Below, in pieces: positions 33,800-43,601 of a DNA stretch of 64,000 nucleotides. Position 1 is the first letter of the stretch. Each line of letters begins with the position of its first letter. The notes beneath the pieces were generated by a model that ran no database searches, was not told where the DNA came from, and saw only the letters and a list, made by a program, of their open reading frames with translations. This stretch comes from Calothrix sp. FI2-JRJ7. Its GTDB lineage: Bacteria > Cyanobacteriota > Cyanobacteriia > Cyanobacteriales > Nostocaceae. Location of the stretch: positions 434,001 through 498,000 of the forward strand of contig JAHHGX010000065.1 of assembly GCA_019359675.1 (NCBI GenBank), written 5' to 3'. Made by a program: the position numbers and the translations under genes.

Positions 33800-35452
33800 T
33801 TAGATTTCTGGAGTTATATTTATATACGATATTATAGTTTCTAGCTGTTGATGGATATTTTTTATATTATGGTTGTGCTGATTAATTATGTGTAAGCGTT
33901 GCTGAAGTTTATCGTGTTGTTCGTTAATTAGTAGGATTTGTTGGTCTATCATCTGCTCGTAGTGCTTGACTACTCGATTAATGCTAGCTTCTAGATATAA
34001 GTATAAGCTTTCTACCCAGTCTCTAAAAAAGCTTCCTGATTGATTGCCGAGATTTAATTCTGTTGTATCTAAAACGTCGGGAAGCAATATTAATGGTAAT
34101 TCTTCCAGCGCCACCATCGGTTGAGATTTAATATCCCATATAATCTGTGATAGAAAAAAATTAATAATATTTTGTAACAACTGAACATTATGCATAAATA
34201 TAGACTTACGTTCTGTTAGTGGAGAAATTCCATCAAGTAGTCTTTGTTCGAGTTCTTGGGTTTGTGCTTTTAGCAAGAGGCTTAAGTCGCACTTGGATAA
34301 TTCAATGTTGTTAAGCTTTGATACTAATTTTTCTTTAGCTTCTGTAAGCTGTGCAATTTTACTGCTTAAGTCACCAAGTTCTCGCTGGATATCTTGCTCA
34401 AGCCAAAGGTGATAAGTGTTAGCAGAACAATACAATTTTAACAGGCGCCCTTTGCCACTCGAACAGGAAATAAATTTATCTAACGCCTTAATAAGCTGAA
34501 TAATACCACTTTTGTGGTACTGATTGTCTTGAACAGCAGCGATAGCGGAAATTGGATACAAGGTAGGGTTATTTAATTGAACCTGATTTATTAATACTGA
34601 GCGCGTAAAATCGATTGCCTTATCAATTGCTTGGTGCGGATTATTTTCTTTTTCCGCTAAGTCAATTTTGGTAAGAACGAATAAAAAGCGGTTAACATAC
34701 TCTCGTAACGAAGCAAGAAAGACCTGTTCGCCTTCTCCAATTAAAGCGTTAAACTGAGTTAGAAATAAAACTGCATCCATTTGTGGGATAGCGTTGTACG
34801 TGATGACCTGGTGACTATCAAAGATTGAACCCAAGCCAGGAGTATCGATTAATTCGTATCCCCGCAGCTTCAAAAACTCGGATGGAACCCAAACATGCAC
34901 TCCTTCAATTTGCTCGGCTAGCGATTTTTTATCACCCCGTAAAAGCGCTTCGTATTTTTCCTCATCCATTCCACCATCACTAGTATAACCTTCCAAGTCT
35001 GCCGCAAGATTTTGCGTACTGATGTCGAGCGGCTCTAAACCAGTGCTATCAAAATATCTGACTCGGATGTGAGGTATTGTTCCATATTTGAGTATGGTAG
35101 ATGTGGCAGTGTTCGGGCGCCTGTCTGAGGTGAGTACCTCTTGTTCTAAAAGCGCATTTAATAACGTCGTCTTGCCGCGCGTAAATTCACCCACAACAGC
35201 GATGCGGAAAGGTTTATATGCTTGCCTAATCTCTTCGTCAACAATGGATCTTAAAGTTAATTGATGCAATGTATCTGTATTGCCAACAATATAACTTGTG
35301 GGTATTAAACCATCAATATACTTATCGGCGATAATAGTTAGACTACGTTGCTGGGAAAGCTTTGCGAGTTCGTCAAGCAACATTATTAAACTGTTGCGTA
35401 ATTGGTAATATTGTAAAAGTGATTCGTGCGGTGGTAGTTGTGTCATTGGCAA
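33800..35452 (-). CDS. dynamin-like GTPase I (soluble)
   Basis: A 550-residue dynamin-family GTPase. G1 is GEFTRGKTT (residues 89-97), the G2-like stretch RPNTATST, G3 DTPGLGS (203-209) and G4 TKID (261-264). The C-terminal 250 residues are helical (ELGDLSSKIAQLTEAKEKLV and onward) but, unlike the next paralogues upstream, show no long hydrophobic segment, so this member may depend on its partners for membrane contact. It starts 9 bases after the neighbouring GTPase ends and 16 bases before the SUMF1 gene. Bacterial dynamin-like proteins reshape or fuse membranes and some protect against phage lysis. Confidence 0.88.
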   Translation of the reverse strand: MPMTQLPPHESLLQYYQLRNSLIMLLDELAKLSQQRSLTIIADKYIDGLIPTSYIVGNTDTLHQLTLRSIVDEEIRQAYKPFRIAVVGEFTRGKTTLLNALLEQEVLTSDRRPNTATSTILKYGTIPHIRVRYFDSTGLEPLDISTQNLAADLEGYTSDGGMDEEKYEALLRGDKKSLAEQIEGVHVWVPSEFLKLRGYELIDTPGLGSIFDSHQVITYNAIPQMDAVLFLTQFNALIGEGEQVFLASLREYVNRFLFVLTKIDLAEKENNPHQAIDKAIDFTRSVLINQVQLNNPTLYPISAIAAVQDNQYHKSGIIQLIKALDKFISCSSGKGRLLKLYCSANTYHLWLEQDIQRELGDLSSKIAQLTEAKEKLVSKLNNIELSKCDLSLLLKAQTQELEQRLLDGISPLTERKSIFMHNVQLLQNIINFFLSQIIWDIKSQPMVALEELPLILLPDVLDTTELNLGNQSGSFFRDWVESLYLYLEASINRVVKHYEQMIDQQILLINEQHDKLQQRLHIINQHNHNIKNIHQQLETIISYINITPEI

Positions 35453-35461
35453 TTATATAGT

Positions 35462-37567
35462 TCACTGATTTTGATGTGATGATAATGCTACAAGGTTCGT
35501 TTCAAGCTTGCACATCTGTTGCTGTAAATTTTGCAGTTGCTCGTACTGACTGCGGTATATCTCGACTTTGTTTTTTAGGTCTGTCTCACTAGTTTGTTTT
35601 TCTAACTCCTTAATTTGACGCTCAAGTTGGTTCAACCGCGCGTTAACGTTCTTGTTCACCAAATTATTAATACGTCCCTGAAGCTCTTTCCCCCAATCTT
35701 GAAATGTCATTTCAATAACATCGCGTACACCACTAACTTTTTGACCGTTGTTATTTATATAACCGTGTATCATCGCATCATAAGCATTTTTTCCTTCTAC
35801 GACTTCGGTTAGCAAACACAAACACACTTTTTGTCTAGCTTTTTCTAAGCGTTCATTCTGATGAGATTTTGGCTGTCCAACCAAAGCACCAAAAAAATTT
35901 TTGACACTGCTGGCAACTTGTAACCCAACATCGAATAAACCGCCAATTAAATCTGCCACAATGCCTGTAATTCTCATTGATGCCAGCATTTTGACGATAT
36001 CGTTACCAATACTAGTACTAATGATATTACTGGTGCTGATAGGAGAATTTAATTGAATCTCGAAGTTGCGGTCGAATATCTGCTGCTCGCGAACAGTTTG
36101 AATGTCACCTAGCATTTCCTTCACTTCTTGCTTAACGCGGTTATTAAGTCTATTCATTTCGTTCTCAAAACTTGTTTGATTTTCCCGTAGCCAAGAGACT
36201 ACAGTATCTTTGAACACTGGTTGTAAATACTCGTCTGCATCTTTGAGTTGTTGTAAATTTAAAGTGTTTATCCGTTGTTCAACGTTTTTACGAATCTTAA
36301 TAGCAACAGATTCAAGCCCTTCCAAAGCTTGAAGAATAATCTCTTCTGTACGGGTATCGACTGTATTTATAAGTTCTTCTTTATGAAGCTTAATTTGGCG
36401 CCCAGCAAGCTGAATTTTTTGGCGTTGGTCATATAGTTCTCGGAGCGATTGATTTTGGGCTTCAATATCGTTTTCTACATAAATGGTCATCTGGTCGCAG
36501 TAACCTAGACCAAAACGAACTGCATTTAACAACCGACTAATACCACTGCTTTCGACTAAAAACCGCTGTAAAGAAACTAAAAACGCAGAAAATCCACTCT
36601 CATCCCAATTACCGCGTAATGCATTCAGCGCTGATACTGGATAGATATGTTCAGCCGGAAAACCGACTGTGTTTTCAATCACGTCCCTGATAAAGTCTAT
36701 AATTTCCGGTATTTCATGCTTTGGAACTTGATCTGCTTTAGTCACAACAAAGAAGATGTTGCCAACTTGCTCTTTAATCAGTTCGATAAATGCTGCTTCT
36801 CGTTTACTAATACCAGGGTCAGGCTGAACTACAAATAATGTCGCATCTACCTGGGGAATGATATTTAGCGTAACTTGTTTATGTTCTTTAAAAACCGAAC
36901 CTAAACCAGGTGTATCAATAATTTCGGTTTTGTTTGAGTTGAGAAACTCGCTGTCGCACCATACCTCAACAAGATCAATTAGCTGTGCGAGAGACTCTTC
37001 CTTTCCTTGCATTAAGTCTATATATTTTTGTGTATCTGCACTTACCTCAAGATTTTTATTTAAATCAATATCAGAATTAACTGCCGCATCACTTGTGAAC
37101 TGAGCTAGCGATGAAGCTAAATCGTCTTTTGACTGAACCCAGTATTCCTTTGACTGCTTACCAGATTCGGGCTTGAAAGTAACGCGCAAACGTTCTTGTT
37201 TTCCATAACGTAATATTGTACTAGTTGCTGTATTCGGTCGCAAATCACCTGTAAGCAACTGACGATTAAGCATTGCATTAATTAGCGTACTTTTGCCTCG
37301 GCAGAAATGACCGACAACAGCTAGACGAAATTCTGAATCTAAGCTTAATGCCTTTTTCTTTAGCACCTCGCTTAGTACTTCAACATTTAGCTTCACAGAA
37401 TCAGCATCATATGTGTCTAAATCATTGGTATGCAGCATTTCGCCACGCATATCAGCAATGAGGGCAAGTGACTTAAGCAAACTCCCAATTGTGAGTTTCA
37501 ATTGCTTGTACTGTCCTAAATTTAATGTTCTTGCTTGTGTTGGCTTTGTTGCATTTGATAATTCCAT
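35462..37567 (-). CDS. dynamin-like GTPase II
   Basis: A 701-residue dynamin-family GTPase. G1 GHFCRGKST (86-94), G2 region RPNTATST, G3 DTPGLGS (218-224) and G4 TKAD (276-279). Long helical stalk segments follow. A weakly hydrophobic stretch (MRITGIVADLIGGLFDVGLQ) near residue 530 could be a membrane paddle. A C-terminal block (YDAMIHGYINNNGQKVSGVR, later FQDWGKEL) is shared in pattern with GTPases III and IV (YQAVVEGYMDD... and FEAIVEGYLDK...), so the three are paralogues. The last 40 residues form a coiled coil (LNQLERQIKELEKQ). It is 34 bases from its upstream neighbour, within the operon. Confidence 0.88.
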   Translation of the reverse strand: MELSNATKPTQARTLNLGQYKQLKLTIGSLLKSLALIADMRGEMLHTNDLDTYDADSVKLNVEVLSEVLKKKALSLDSEFRLAVVGHFCRGKSTLINAMLNRQLLTGDLRPNTATSTILRYGKQERLRVTFKPESGKQSKEYWVQSKDDLASSLAQFTSDAAVNSDIDLNKNLEVSADTQKYIDLMQGKEESLAQLIDLVEVWCDSEFLNSNKTEIIDTPGLGSVFKEHKQVTLNIIPQVDATLFVVQPDPGISKREAAFIELIKEQVGNIFFVVTKADQVPKHEIPEIIDFIRDVIENTVGFPAEHIYPVSALNALRGNWDESGFSAFLVSLQRFLVESSGISRLLNAVRFGLGYCDQMTIYVENDIEAQNQSLRELYDQRQKIQLAGRQIKLHKEELINTVDTRTEEIILQALEGLESVAIKIRKNVEQRINTLNLQQLKDADEYLQPVFKDTVVSWLRENQTSFENEMNRLNNRVKQEVKEMLGDIQTVREQQIFDRNFEIQLNSPISTSNIISTSIGNDIVKMLASMRITGIVADLIGGLFDVGLQVASSVKNFFGALVGQPKSHQNERLEKARQKVCLCLLTEVVEGKNAYDAMIHGYINNNGQKVSGVRDVIEMTFQDWGKELQGRINNLVNKNVNARLNQLERQIKELEKQTSETDLKNKVEIYRSQYEQLQNLQQQMCKLETNLVALSSHQNQ

Positions 37568-37601
37568 AGATATGTATATATAGTGCTATATTTGAAACTC
37601 T

Positions 37602-39722
37602 TTAAATTTCGTCACTTTCACTACCATCATTTATGTCATCAACAGACAGTTTTTCGATGATAGTTTTAAGTTCAATCAACTGCTTTTCTGTCTTCAACAA
37701 AGCTTCGTTTTGCTGGTTATACGTTTTTATGTTAGCTTCGCGATTCCATCCACCTCGCTCTTCATCCCAAATACGCTTATCTAGAGATTGCGTATATCTA
37801 TCTATATTATTAGTAACAATTAACTCAACATTTTCTTTAAGCTGATTTCCCCAACCATTAAATGACTCGGTAAGTATTTGACGCATTCCCAATTGTCGAT
37901 TGCCTTTATCATCCATATACCCTTCGACAACTGCCTGATATACATTGACGGAGTTGTGGGGTATATTTTTAACCATTGCGTCTTTGATATTAGTACATAG
38001 CTTCTTCTTGAATAAAAAAGTTTCTTGTACAACTGTACGTGCGGTAAGCAACAAAGGGATTAACACTAATATAGGAGCGGCAACCATGACCACATTGGAG
38101 GCAAGAATGAAGTCAAGCATTGGTGCAGTACCAATAGAAAATATTAAAGCGCTTAAAGTTAAACCTGTTGAGAAAGAAATTCCAGTGTTTACGGCGGCAG
38201 ATTGAGTAAACTTAAGCACTCCTTTGGTAAAGGCGCCTTTAACTTGAGGAGTAACTATATCGGTACGTTCATTTTGGTTATCAGAAGAAGTAGTGCTTTG
38301 TATAGTTTCTAAAATTACACGTAAATCCTCTTCTATACGTCTATATAGCAACTGCGCTTTATTTTGAAAACGCTTCTCTTTCTCTGTAATCCATTCATCT
38401 ATTTTTCCTTTGATAATAACAGGTACGCGCTTGTCAACCTGAAATAATTCCTTTAAATTGTATGAATCAACTTGCCTTTCGACTGCCATTTGAATTTGGG
38501 TGTTTAGTAAGTCGATGCCATGTGTTGCATCTTCATGCATATCCTTAATAGTATCATGGATATACCTCATCAAATCTTGCTTGCGTTGATTAATATGCTG
38601 CTTTTGTCGGTCTAATTCTTCTTTTTCTTCTTGAACTTTTTTAAGCGATTTATTTGCTAGCTCAATATCACGCTCAACACTTTGCTGCAAAAGTTTCCAG
38701 TTTAATTCGGCAACTTGTAACGGTATTTGCAAGCGTGCTGTCCCGCTAGATTTAATTAGAAAATGCTCTAGCGCTTGTTTGAATTCTGCGAAGCCACTTT
38801 CTGAGTCGTTTCCATGCAAAACAGTGATTGCTGAAACTGGGTAGATCTTTTGGATATTGATTTTTTCCACAGAAGCCATAATTGCTTTGCGATTAAAGCT
38901 AAGTTTATCTTCTAATTCTTCTTTATCGCGTGCATAATCTATTTTTGTCATGACAAAGAGCATTTGATTTACGTATTCACGCAAAAATTTCAGGAAAGAA
39001 ATATGCTCTTCGCCAACTCCATCAGATGATATGAGAAATAAAGTTGCATCAACTTCGGGAATTAATGAGTATGTTACGGTTTTATGAGCTTCATAAATAG
39101 ATCCTAAACCAGGAGTATCAATGATTTCAATTTCAATTTCCTGCTCGCGTAAAAAATCTGCATTACACCACACTTCAACTTCCTTAATTTTTTCTGCTAA
39201 TGAAACCTCTTTACCTGTTAAAATTGCTTGCCCATTGTCGTTACATTGTGCTGGGTCACTAGTGTATTTTGCAATGTCGTTAAAGAGGTCTGTCGAGTTT
39301 TGTAAGATTGTTGGATGTTGTGTCTGGTACTGAGGTAAATAAGTGACGCGAAATTGCTCGGATTCGCCATAACGTAGAGTTGTGATTGTAGCAGTTGTTG
39401 GTTGGCGCCCGTCAGATAGTACCTTTTTACGCAGTAAGGCATTTATCAATGTACTTTTTCCAACATTGAACTCACCTACAACAGCGAGCCGGAAGGCACG
39501 TTTTTTACGTACATTTTCAGCACGTTCACGTAAAATGTCTGCTAGAAAGCGCCGATTTATATCTTGGTTTGTATTCAGGTTTTCATAAAAACTTGTGTCA
39601 ATACCGACATCTGTAATATCTGTAATCGTTGTTTCTCGCCGTTCTTCAGCAACGCGCGCGAGTTGGTTTAAAACTTTATAAAGACGGTCACGAGTTTCTT
39701 GGAATATTCGGAAAGATGACAT
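37602..39722 (-). CDS. dynamin-like GTPase III with membrane segment
   Basis: A 706-residue dynamin-family GTPase. G1 GEFNVGKST (83-91), G2 region QPTTATIT, G3 DTPGLGS and G4 TKID. After a long helical part with coiled coil (LANKSLKKVQEEKEELDRQK) there is a strong hydrophobic segment at about 510-560 (STGLTLSALIFSIG and VVMVAAPILVLIPLLL), which fits a membrane paddle or double helix as in bacterial dynamin-like proteins. The C-terminal motif YQAVVEGYMDDKG...NGWGNQL links it to GTPases II and IV. The gene starts at an ATG 78 bases after GTPase IV. Confidence 0.88.
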   Translation of the reverse strand: MSSFRIFQETRDRLYKVLNQLARVAEERRETTITDITDVGIDTSFYENLNTNQDINRRFLADILRERAENVRKKRAFRLAVVGEFNVGKSTLINALLRKKVLSDGRQPTTATITTLRYGESEQFRVTYLPQYQTQHPTILQNSTDLFNDIAKYTSDPAQCNDNGQAILTGKEVSLAEKIKEVEVWCNADFLREQEIEIEIIDTPGLGSIYEAHKTVTYSLIPEVDATLFLISSDGVGEEHISFLKFLREYVNQMLFVMTKIDYARDKEELEDKLSFNRKAIMASVEKINIQKIYPVSAITVLHGNDSESGFAEFKQALEHFLIKSSGTARLQIPLQVAELNWKLLQQSVERDIELANKSLKKVQEEKEELDRQKQHINQRKQDLMRYIHDTIKDMHEDATHGIDLLNTQIQMAVERQVDSYNLKELFQVDKRVPVIIKGKIDEWITEKEKRFQNKAQLLYRRIEEDLRVILETIQSTTSSDNQNERTDIVTPQVKGAFTKGVLKFTQSAAVNTGISFSTGLTLSALIFSIGTAPMLDFILASNVVMVAAPILVLIPLLLTARTVVQETFLFKKKLCTNIKDAMVKNIPHNSVNVYQAVVEGYMDDKGNRQLGMRQILTESFNGWGNQLKENVELIVTNNIDRYTQSLDKRIWDEERGGWNREANIKTYNQQNEALLKTEKQLIELKTIIEKLSVDDINDGSESDEI

Positions 39723-39800
39723 ATTATATCCACCTATTTACTGTGTTGATTATTTCTTTCTTGATTCATACGGCAGGAGGCTTACATCATCCATCAGCCT

Positions 39801-41867
39801 TTAATTAGTGTTAGTATCACTCATAGATAAAATAGCCACTTTTAAATCAGCTATTTCATTGCTAATCATTTTCAAGCTATTTAGATGCTTATCGTGAGTT
39901 GCAAGTCTTTCTTCTCTATCGAATTTATTAGTTACCTTGTCATTGATTTGCTTTTCAATTTGAGTTAGTTGAGTAGCAATCAAATTGGCTACAAAGTCGT
40001 TAATTTCCGATTTAAGGTTATTACTCCATTCGTCAAAGTGTGTTTTTAAGGTTTCACGTAATCCAGGATGCTTTTTACGTTCTTTATCAAGATACCCTTC
40101 GACAATAGCTTCAAACATAGTAACTTGGTTGCCAGGGATAGGTTTACTCAACTGTTTCTTGATATCACTGCGAATGCGCTGCTCACCATAAGCAAGATCG
40201 CCAACTACTGGAATTAAAGCCGGAAGCAGTAATAGAACAGGAAAAGCCCACATCAATGACCATGCTGTAGCTAGTATAGGAAGCAGTGTAGGTATCGCCG
40301 CCGAACCCACTGCATAATAACTAAGAGCTGCCGCTCCAACTCCAACTGTTAAGGCGCCACCCGCCTTTTTCGCAGTGTTTAAAACTAAACGGGCGCCGCG
40401 TCCATTTGCTACTATCGATGTATCCAGGGCGTTGAGATTATCAGCTTGGCGATCAGAAAACTGCAAACGTGTTGTATCGTCGATGAGTTGAACATACTTT
40501 TTAAGTTCATTCTCCACAATGTCTTGAAGCGCTTGGGTTTGAATAATAAAACTCTCATTTTTTGTCTTAACCCACTCTTCTACTGTGTCATTGATAATAG
40601 ACTGGATTTTAATATCCGCCTTTTTAAGCGATTCCTTATTAAATTCATCAAGGGCTTTGTTTACAGCTTTTTCAATTCGCAAAGGCAAATAGTCAATTCC
40701 ATCTAGCGCATTAATCGCCATAATTCCCATTTGCTTTTGAATTATATTAAATAGATTTTGTTTACTTTTCTCGACCTCTTGTTGGACTTCTTCAAGTCGT
40801 TTCAACTCTTCACGCAATGACTCTACATCATTATCAATACGTTGAATATCAAGCTGGGTATTTTTGATCAGGTTTTCACACTGCGTTTGTGCAACAGTAA
40901 ATGGAATTTCTAACCGCGCGACACCACTCGAACCAACAAGGAAGGACTCTAACCTTTCCAGAAATACGTTAAAACCACTTTCATCTGTATATCCCTCAAT
41001 CTTACGTTGTGCTGACACACCATAAACACGGTCTACTGGAATTTTAATGATGTTTTCAATGGCATCTTTGGAAAAGCTTAACATCTCATCTCGCTCGTGG
41101 GGTTGTAAGCGGTCAGTCTTTGTCATCACAAAGAGTAACTGGTTAATATACTGACGAATGAAATTGAGTAAATCCACCTCCTTCTCACCTAAACCTGGGT
41201 CGCAAGGAAATAGAATTAGCGTGGCATCCATTTCCGGAATTAGGTTGTAGGTTACGGTTTTGTGTTCCTCAAAAACCGACCCTAGTCCAGGAGTATCGAC
41301 AATTTCTGTCTCATCACGGTCTAAAAATTCAGACCTGCACCATACTTCAACTTGCTTAATTTGCGCTGCCACAGATTCGCTTTTGCCTTTGATTAAAACA
41401 TTAGCATCGTCACTCGTGACTTCTTCAATGTCCTTGGCAAGATTGTTTGTATAAATTATATCAGTATTCTTAGCAGCGTACCGTTCGTTGTAAGTAACCC
41501 GGAAAGCGTCTTTTTGTCCATAGCGCAGAATAGTTTTGGCAGCAGTCTTCGGTTTATAGCTCGTCGATAAAATGGGATATCCTAGCAAAGCATTAATTAA
41601 AGTACTTTTACCAGAGTTGAATTCTCCTATAACTGCCAACCTAAAAGCGGTTTTTTGTAAGACGCTTTGGGAACGTTCCTTGAGCATGTCTGCCAATAAA
41701 CGCCGAAAGTCGCCACTTCTATTGGCTATCTTAGCTGCGGCACTTTGGTTATCAATAATTTCATCACCACGCTGTTCTGCAACTGCTGCGAGTTGTTGAA
41801 GGATAGTGCCAAGTTGCGCGCGTGTATCTTTAAAGAGTTGAATCGATGTATAATTACTGACCGCCAT
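39801..41867 (-). CDS. dynamin-like GTPase IV with membrane segment
   Basis: A 688-residue dynamin-family GTPase closely similar in layout to GTPase III. G1 GEFNSGKST (81-89), G2 region KPKTAAKT, G3 DTPGLGS and G4 TKTD. It has a coiled coil (SLREELKRLEEVQQEVEKSK), then a long hydrophobic region (GALTVGVGAAALSYYAVGSA, TAWSLMWAFPVLLLLPALIP). The C-terminal FEAIVEGYLDKERKKHPGLR and DEWSNNLK motifs are shared with II and III. I start at MAVSNY because AAAGGAG lies 10 bases before it; the ATG 14 codons upstream has no such site. Paralogues with and without strong membrane segments suggest a hetero-oligomer. Confidence 0.88.
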   Translation of the reverse strand: MAVSNYTSIQLFKDTRAQLGTILQQLAAVAEQRGDEIIDNQSAAAKIANRSGDFRRLLADMLKERSQSVLQKTAFRLAVIGEFNSGKSTLINALLGYPILSTSYKPKTAAKTILRYGQKDAFRVTYNERYAAKNTDIIYTNNLAKDIEEVTSDDANVLIKGKSESVAAQIKQVEVWCRSEFLDRDETEIVDTPGLGSVFEEHKTVTYNLIPEMDATLILFPCDPGLGEKEVDLLNFIRQYINQLLFVMTKTDRLQPHERDEMLSFSKDAIENIIKIPVDRVYGVSAQRKIEGYTDESGFNVFLERLESFLVGSSGVARLEIPFTVAQTQCENLIKNTQLDIQRIDNDVESLREELKRLEEVQQEVEKSKQNLFNIIQKQMGIMAINALDGIDYLPLRIEKAVNKALDEFNKESLKKADIKIQSIINDTVEEWVKTKNESFIIQTQALQDIVENELKKYVQLIDDTTRLQFSDRQADNLNALDTSIVANGRGARLVLNTAKKAGGALTVGVGAAALSYYAVGSAAIPTLLPILATAWSLMWAFPVLLLLPALIPVVGDLAYGEQRIRSDIKKQLSKPIPGNQVTMFEAIVEGYLDKERKKHPGLRETLKTHFDEWSNNLKSEINDFVANLIATQLTQIEKQINDKVTNKFDREERLATHDKHLNSLKMISNEIADLKVAILSMSDTNTN

Positions 41868-41919
41868 TATTTTTTCTCCTTTGTAATTCGTCGTTAAGTT
41901 TGCGCTCATTGAAAGTAGA

Positions 41920-43575
41920 CTATTTAATAATTTCTTGGAGTTGTGAAATTATTTTGGTGAGTTCATCGCGCGCTAAATCATCTTCTGGACTAAATGAAGA
42001 TGATGAAGTTTGAGCATTGTTTATTGCTTCCGTAAATGCACTTCCAACTAGCTTGGAAAGACGGTTCGTATTATGACGTACATTACGTTCAAATTCAGGT
42101 ACAATTGCGTCTGCAAGGTTTGGGATTACGTCACGCGAACTGGATGTCAGCAAATTATCAGCAAGCAACCAAGCACCTACAGCAACGGCGCCTCCAACTG
42201 TGAATGAGATCAGTATACGTCCACCTAAAAGTAGCCATGATGCTACTGCGCTAACTGTTCCTGCACTAACACTAGAGAAATGTCTATATTCTGTGAATAA
42301 AGATTTAGTTTGTGAAGGGACATTCATTTCTTCAACTGCACTGACGCGAATTTCTTCCAGTTCAACGTTCAAACTATGCCTTTTACCAACAGCGTGGTTG
42401 GTATCATCGAGAATACTTCTGAAATGGCGTTCCAAACGTTGCTTTATCCGCTGTTGCTCATGTTCCAACCAGCTTTGCAAGTCAGATTTGATCGATTGAG
42501 CTTTTTTACGATGCGCGCGAATGTCTTTTTCAATCTGGAATGTTATAGCTTCTAAGCTATCTTGAAGTGTCTTTAAAATATCTCGTTCCTGGTCTTGAAT
42601 AACGTCTTGAATTAACTTTTGTGTGCGTTTTAGTTCATCAATCTTACTTACATTGTTATCATTTAATGTTCTTTTTACTACGTTAATTTGTTTTGCCCGC
42701 AATTTAAAAAGCAAATTTTCAGCAGATTCAAGCAATCGAGTCGCTTGCAATTTGATGATATTTTTATCATTGCCATCCTCTTCTTTCGTTGCTGTTATAG
42801 GCGCCTCAGCCAATTGTACTATTTTTTGTATTAACTTTTCCCAATCAACGGTTAACTGAGAATTAGTCCTATTAGTCAGGGATATTTTGAATACATCGAC
42901 TGGTATATCTAACTCTAAAATTTTGATTTGGTCTATGATTCGCTTAACTTGTTCTGATTGAGAAGAGGTATCAGTAATATCAACCTTATTTGCAGCAACA
43001 ATGATGTAACGAATGTTTCTTGGTAGTGATTGAAGAAACTCTATCTCCCGCTTACTTAAACTTAAATTAACATCAACTAACAAAATCACATTGAAAACTT
43101 GTTCAAGAATTAATTTAGTTCGGGTGTCAAAATCAACACTGCCAATGCTCGGTGTTTCTATTAATCGAAAACCTTGAGGAAGTATAGAAAATGGCGCCTG
43201 AATTTCGATAAACTCAAGTTTGGTGTCACACGCTTCTAACTCAAGCTTATCAATAGCTTGTGGTTCTACATTTTCGACAGCGCCGTTTTTAAAATGCGCT
43301 CGAATTAAAAATGGCGTTGTATTAGTTAACTGTATATGGTACTGCCTCAACGCTGATATGTTTGGAGCAACATCAACAGGTAGAAGGTTATTGGCAAGAA
43401 TTGCATTCATAAAAGAAGATTTTCCACGACCAATCATACCACATACAGCAACAGCATTCTGAAAATGCGAATCTGAAATAAGTCGCTCAGTATTGATTGC
43501 CTCAATTGTCTGCCCAAGCTTGGCAGCAACACCCTGTAATTGATTCTGGATAGCAAATAATTTTTGCGAGGACAT
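41920..43575 (-). CDS. divergent dynamin-like GTPase V
   Basis: A 551-residue member with unusual GTPase motifs: G1 GMIGRGKSS, G3 ETPSIGS in place of DTPGLGS, and G4 NKVD in place of TKxD. It keeps the helical stalk (IQDVIQDQERDILKTLQDSL) and a two-helix hydrophobic segment (VASWLLLGGRILISF and GGAVAVGAWLLADNLL). The altered G3 may slow hydrolysis, so it could be a regulatory or switch subunit. I start at MSSQKLF because GAGGTTGAAT precedes that ATG and the 13-codon longer form would run into the TIR gene. It lies 26 bases after the TIR gene stop and is the second gene of the operon. Confidence 0.82.
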   Translation of the reverse strand: MSSQKLFAIQNQLQGVAAKLGQTIEAINTERLISDSHFQNAVAVCGMIGRGKSSFMNAILANNLLPVDVAPNISALRQYHIQLTNTTPFLIRAHFKNGAVENVEPQAIDKLELEACDTKLEFIEIQAPFSILPQGFRLIETPSIGSVDFDTRTKLILEQVFNVILLVDVNLSLSKREIEFLQSLPRNIRYIIVAANKVDITDTSSQSEQVKRIIDQIKILELDIPVDVFKISLTNRTNSQLTVDWEKLIQKIVQLAEAPITATKEEDGNDKNIIKLQATRLLESAENLLFKLRAKQINVVKRTLNDNNVSKIDELKRTQKLIQDVIQDQERDILKTLQDSLEAITFQIEKDIRAHRKKAQSIKSDLQSWLEHEQQRIKQRLERHFRSILDDTNHAVGKRHSLNVELEEIRVSAVEEMNVPSQTKSLFTEYRHFSSVSAGTVSAVASWLLLGGRILISFTVGGAVAVGAWLLADNLLTSSSRDVIPNLADAIVPEFERNVRHNTNRLSKLVGSAFTEAINNAQTSSSSFSPEDDLARDELTKIISQLQEIIK

Positions 43576-43601
43576 ATTCAACCTCTTTTTAATTTTACTT
43601 T

